From Progne subis subis (Eukaryota; Chordata; Aves; Passeriformes; Hirundinidae), in NCBI GenBank assembly GCA_022316685.1, contig JAKJHU010000997.1, positions 1-64,000 on the forward strand: DNA of 64,000 nt. The letters are read 5' to 3'. Positions 60,322 through 64,000 of this stretch are shown one piece after another (the stretch's first letter is position 1; every line of letters starts with the position of its first letter). Below the pieces are notes generated by a model. The model was not told the DNA's origin and searched no databases. It was given only the letters and a program-made list of their open reading frames with translations. The translations under genes and the position numbers were made by a program.

Positions 60322-61884
60322 CTAGGTTGGCATCACCTTGTGGGCCCGTAGGCCCTCGGCTTGTGCCTGGGGGGTGATCATGGTTGGGTCTGTGCCCATG
60401 AGCCGTTGCAGGCTGGAGCCGTGTAGTGGATGATCTGCACCAGTGACCAAAGCTAGTTCCTTTGCACAATTGTCCTCCCACTCTTGTTTAAAAACTATCA
60501 TCCCTGCCCCATCAAAAATCAATCTGCAGGTTTGCTTTATGTCAAATGGGAGCATGTCATCCCCTCCAAAAACACTATCAATGAGAGTAGAAACCATTGC
60601 TGAATTGATCCCTCTGTCAGTGATTGCTTTAACAATTGCTTGTACATCCTTAGGATTTACCGGTGAGTACGTTCTCTGGTTTCCGCCTGCCCTCCCCACT
60701 CGGACTGGGAAAGCCAGTGTGGCCGATGGACCCCAGTCGGCACAGGCAATTTTTATTTTCCTCCAGTCTGTGAGAGGAGTTCGTTCTTTTTCTGACTTCC
60801 CCTCAACCCGAGTAGAAACATTGTTGTTACTGATTTTGTATACTGTTACTTATTCTCTGTCGGAGCCGGAGCCAGAGCCGGCAGCAGAAGACTGGCTGTC
60901 CCCGTCCCAGCTAGAGTCCGATTCAGAGCCGGAAGTGGACTGACTGGCTGCTTCCGGGCTCTGGACCCTTTTGGTCGGGCTCCGACCCTGCCCCTTTCTC
61001 TCAGGGCTGGACCACTCTTTCCCTCTTGGCCCCTGCCCCTTTCCCTCAGGGCTGGGCCGTCCTTTGCACCTGTGCTCCCCCCGCCTCCTGCTGTGGGAGC
61101 CTCTCGCCTTAGAAAAACGTGCTTTTTGGCAAAGATTAGCTTCAGTTATCTCTTTGAGCTCTTTTCCCTTTTTCTGCTCGCGTGCCCCCTCGTTAGCTAA
61201 CAAGCTCTCTTCGTTTTCATTGGCAACGAGCCCACTATCTAAATGACCTTCTTTGTTTTCTGTCCTGCTTTCCCTCTCGGATTCAGCGCTATCTTGAGGC
61301 GCATAAGGTGGGGGTCCCTCCCCCGCTTTTCCAGCATTCCTAGCTTCTTCAGCTAGATTGTTGTAAAATGACTGCATCTCTTTTATCGCCTCAGCGAGTG
61401 ACCTTGAATTTGGAGGCTCTGAAGCGAGCTCTTGCTCCTCCGAGCCTCTGCACTCCACAGAGCCAACCCCATCAACACTCTGCACATTATCACTAACTTT
61501 CAGACTGCATTCTTTTACACTCTGAAAATTCTCAACAACAGTTCCCTCTGAGAAAGTTTGCGTTGCTGCCGCGATACCCAATTGAGGAGAAATCTTTAAA
61601 CAATTTCGGGCAGCTTTCCATGTTTCTTGCTCATGCAGAGCCTTCTGTAAAGCTTCCACAACCCTTCCCCATGCCTTAAGATTTTTCCCTGAGCCAGAAG
61701 ACATTGTGTCTTCAGCAAGAGCCTTAGTGCATTGATCCCAAACATCTGGGTGGAGGATATCCACCGGTCTATCAATAATACTAAGTTGCAAAAGCCTCGT
61801 CACTGCGAGGGTAAAATCTTTTGCTTTACAATCAATTCCCCACTGCTTATGAATCTGAGATACGACCTTCATGAGAGGTTCCAT
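60322..61884 (-). pseudogene. Retroviral gag remnant (matrix to capsid N-part)
   Basis: ATG at 61,884 begins MEPLMKVVSQIHKQWG. The matrix region has a DVWDQCTKALAED...LKAWGRVVEALQKALHEQ pattern broadly like avian alpharetroviral matrix. A long acidic/basic low-complexity middle follows, with a PPPYAP late-domain-type motif (about residue 215). One in-frame TAA at 60,850 interrupts it. The same frame then continues with capsid-like sequence (FPVRVGRAGGNQRTYSPVNP, later DIKQTCRLIFDGAGM and WEDNCAKELA) to a stop at 60,322. Most of capsid, nucleocapsid, protease and pol are deleted. Confidence 0.82.
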
Positions 61885-61983
61885 CCTTCTCCCACGGGTC
61901 CAGAGGCGTCCCTCCCACCGAGCTGGCCCGCCGCTCGGCCGTCGTTCACCCGTCCAGGTGATTCCCGATCTCCCGGGCGACTC

Positions 61984-62001
61984 CCGGGGGTTTCGGCACC
62001 A
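61984..62001 (-). promoter_or_regulatory. Primer-binding site, tRNA-Phe-like
   Basis: Two bases after the 5' LTR, the minus strand reads TGGTGCCGAAACCC, identical over 14 nt to the complement of the tRNA-Phe 3' end. The next four positions diverge. Confidence 0.85.
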
Positions 62002-62003
62002 CT

Positions 62004-62296
62004 TGCTGCCTCCGCTGAGGCGTAGCGACCTGGTTCGGGAACGACACGGCAGCCACACCCAGGCTGCTCGGACCACCAGCTCACAGACACCAGTGTGGTG
62101 GACGGCTAATGGCGTTTATTAACTGGTTACATGGAGTTATAAAACCTCTGTTTGCTACATCACATCCGTCTGCTTACGTTACAAGTTAGGTGTTGCTTAC
62201 CTTATCAAGGACACTAACCAACTAAGTATTGAGGGAGGGGTTCTGTCTGCCCGTACATCGCGATATCTTCCGACCGCCTGTCCCTAATCTCCCACA
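62004..62296 (-). mobile_element. 5' LTR of the deleted provirus
   Basis: 293 bp, same termini as the 3' LTR. It differs at five transitions; it keeps CpG at TTCGGG, AACGAC and TCGCGA where the 3' LTR has TpG/CpA. Confidence 0.95.
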
Positions 62297-62302
62297 ACTT
62301 GA
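62297..62302. repeat. Target site duplication ACTTGA, right copy
   Basis: Matches 59,091-59,096 exactly. Confidence 0.95.
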
Positions 62303-62391
62303 CAGCCCTGAATGGGTTGGTGGTTGTTTTATTCTCTATGGTTTTGGGTTGGAGAGGGTGAAATGGGAAAGCCTTACAACTACGATTGCTT

Positions 62392-62776
62392 GGGAGAAGA
62401 TCCTAAGAGCATGAAGCCTATAAGCAATGTAGAAATGAAAGCAAGCTTTGAGATGTAGGATGCCCAGCCGAGAGACAGTGACCGAGTTAGCTGAAGGCAA
62501 GAGCCCTGTTGTTTGAGCAATATCCCTAACAGATAAAGGGATGCCGAGGGTCCAAGGGGGAGGGGCCCTGCCAAGGTGGCAGGGAAAAGGAGTCTAGAAA
62601 GGAGCTTTTAGGGTTAGGAATGTGGCGGGAATGAGAACTTAGGCCTCTTTGTTCGGGCACGCTTTTAGCTGTGGCCAGCAGCGTAAGCAAAGCTCTTGCA
62701 CCGAGGAACTGTGCAATAAAGCCCATGTTTCAAGAGCTACCCTGGACTCCAGAGATGTCTCATCTCTGTCCCTACA
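62392..62776 (+). mobile_element. Probable solo LTR or LTR fragment
   Basis: The end GTGCAATAAAGCCCATGTTT...CATCTCTGTCCCTACA has a polyadenylation signal followed by a CA terminus, as in avian LTRs. The left end (TGGGAGAAGATCC) is a guess and no target duplication is seen. It lies just 3' of the kinase gene. Confidence 0.45.
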
Positions 62777-62849
62777 CTGGCCTGCAGTTTGGGGGTGTTT
62801 TAGTTTTTGAGTCCTGTGTGGGACTGGGTTAACTGGGTGCTGCAGTGGC

Positions 62850-64000
62850 TCAGGCAAGGCATCCAAAACGCTTGCCCCACACCCAAGGGTGCAGCAAGAT
62901 CTGCTGCAGCTGTGGCCTTTGCGCAGGGTGCTTGGACAAGCACCAGCAGATGAGATGATGGCACTCTGGGGAGAGAGAAGGCAGAAAGCGCCGGTCAGTT
63001 GCAGAAGGCTCCCGCCCAGCGGCTCCGGACACCCGCAGGGCCCGGGCCGTGCTGCGTGTGCTCAGAGGCGCGCCGGCCTCCCGACCGGCTCTGGCCTGTG
63101 CGGGAGAGCGGCCCGGCGGGACACGGCCACGTCCTTCAGCCACGTGTGCCTGGCCGACCCCGTCGGCACGGGCCGCCTCCCGCAAAGGCCAGCCCTTAAG
63201 GGCAGGCGCCGGCGGAGCCACGTGAGGGCCACGCCGGGCCACGGGCCGCCACCTGCCAAAGCCTGCCTTCTGGAGGCCGCATACCAACCTGGAGAGAGCT
63301 GCCACGTGAAGAAGTGCTGCTGCCACACGATGTCACGGTCCTCCTGGAAGGGGAGGCTCCCGCACACCATGATGTACAGCAGCACGCCCAGGGACCAGAC
63401 GGTGGCTGCATGGCCGTGGTAGTAGCCAAGGCAGATCCACTCGGGTGGGCTGTACACGCGTGTTCCTAGGGGACACAGGCGGCACTGTCCAGGTGCAGGC
63501 CGCTGGCTCCCAGAGCCTGGCACCAGCCTCCTGGCAGAGGCAGGGGCTGCACCGGTGGCCACAACTTCCCCCCAGGCCCCCCGCATCCCCCATCCAAGCG
63601 GCCAAAGCCAAGGAGCCATTCGGCAAGGCAGAGAAGGCCAGGGGAGCAGCCCCTTGTGGGCCTGCCAAGCCCAGGGGCCATGGCCTGGCTTTTGCAGCTT
63701 CCCTGTGTCGGCAGGGCCAGCAGCCGGCTCCCAGGGCACAGCATCTGCCCCGTGCCACAGGACAGCCGGCAGCAGGCTGAGGGACGCACCCACAGCCCAG
63801 GAGAGAATGGAGCTGAGCAGTGCCTGGTACCAGGAGCAGGGCCCGGGCTGTGGCTCACCGGCAAATTGCATGTAGGCCTGCTCCTGGAGGAAGGTGCCGC
63901 AACCAAAGTCGATGAGCTTCACGTCGCTGCTCACCGGGTCCACGAGGAGGTTCTCCAGCTTGATGTCCCAGTGCAGGATGCCGCAGGCGGTGCAGTGCCG
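62850..64000 (-). CDS. PIM1-like serine/threonine kinase, 3' three exons, partial
   Basis: This is a PIM-family kinase, which in mammals is a constitutively active cytoplasmic/nuclear Ser/Thr kinase. Exons on the minus strand are 64,000-63,859 (continues beyond the window; donor G|GTGAGC), 63,465-63,289 (59 codons; acceptor CCCCTAG, donor CCAG|GTTGGT) and 62,965-62,850 (acceptor CCCCAG, stop TGA). All junctions are phase 1 and join cleanly. The first exon has the catalytic loop, reading HWDIKLEN instead of HRDIKxEN, and LIDFGCGT with intact DFG. The middle exon has [11 protein letters not shown] (PIM-type activation end), then [17 protein letters not shown]. The last has [18 protein letters not shown] and HPWV. 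The HRD arginine to Trp change and a Leu after DIK could lower activity. The N-lobe is outside the window. Long open frames run through the introns because of GC richness. Confidence 0.88.

Larger units (their letters stand above)
59097..62296 (-). mobile_element. Internally deleted endogenous retrovirus (gag-env, no pol)
   Basis: This is a 3.2-kb provirus on the minus strand: 5' LTR 62,004-62,296, primer site, gag, env remnant, polypurine tract, 3' LTR 59,097-59,389, bounded by a perfect 6-bp duplication ACTTGA. Protease and all of pol are absent; gag capsid sequence meets Env sequence near 60,310. The two LTRs differ at five of 293 positions, all transitions. Gag resembles the alpharetroviral/class II type and Env has a gamma-type fusion subunit, as in avian alpharetroviruses. 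It lies in the same orientation as the kinase gene beside it. Confidence 0.95.

Overview
The window is vertebrate and almost certainly from a songbird (passerine). It has CR1 LINE fragments in both orientations, avian-type class III (ERVL-like) and other retroviral LTRs, a bird-type family 14 (gamma-c-like) olfactory receptor duplicated in the window, avian-type C2H2 zinc finger genes without a KRAB domain, and a PIM1-like kinase of the kind multiplied in finches. There is no bacterial-style operon content. Many GC-rich stretches give long open frames with no recognisable protein.

Layout. 1-2.1 kb: 5' end of a minus-strand provirus (LTR, primer site, leader) leaving the window. 2.1-7.8 kb: a decayed minus-strand ERVL-like provirus (3' LTR, integrase, RNase H, RT, protease, gag with a 27-bp repeat). 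An integrase/dUTPase fragment abuts its gag end with no LTR between (7.8-8.5 kb). 8.6-12.2 kb: AT-rich DNA, a CR1 scrap and a ~120-bp tandem array. 12.2-20.0 kb (copy A) and 35.1-42.3 kb (copy B) form a direct segmental duplication. Each copy has an olfactory receptor, CR1 fragments and a minisatellite. The receptor in A is a multiply frameshifted pseudogene. The receptor in B is intact up to a premature stop in its C-terminal tail. 20-27.3 kb: minisatellites, opposed LTRs, a probable MHC class II beta membrane-exon relic and a retroviral Env relic. 27.3-30.4 kb: a zinc finger gene fused to an upstream LTR. It has ten good fingers, then a frameshift, and its end is amplified as a 150-bp array. 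30.4-35.1 kb: no recognised gene; minisatellites and a long LTR.

42.3-45.4 and 53.4-58.05 kb are arms of a large inverted repeat. The ~8-kb spacer holds a 13-finger gene (49.4-51.0 kb) with an almost perfect 420-bp internal duplication, a smaller CR1-centred inverted repeat, and a 41-bp minisatellite made of RFX-type X-box motifs. One arm carries a 1,561-bp solo LTR with a 5-bp target duplication; the other arm is its empty site. 59,097-62,296 is a young, internally deleted provirus: two 293-bp LTRs, a perfect 6-bp target duplication, a primer site resembling tRNA-Phe, and gag joined to env with pol lost. 62.85-64.0 kb is the 3' part of a PIM1-like kinase gene on the minus strand.

The genes do not form a pathway. 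They are three lineage-expanded families (olfactory receptor, zinc finger, PIM-like kinase) in a duplication-rich, retrovirus-rich block, where local duplication, inversion and LTR insertion explain most of the structure. Coordinates of repeats and duplication edges were read by eye and are approximate unless a base-level junction is described.
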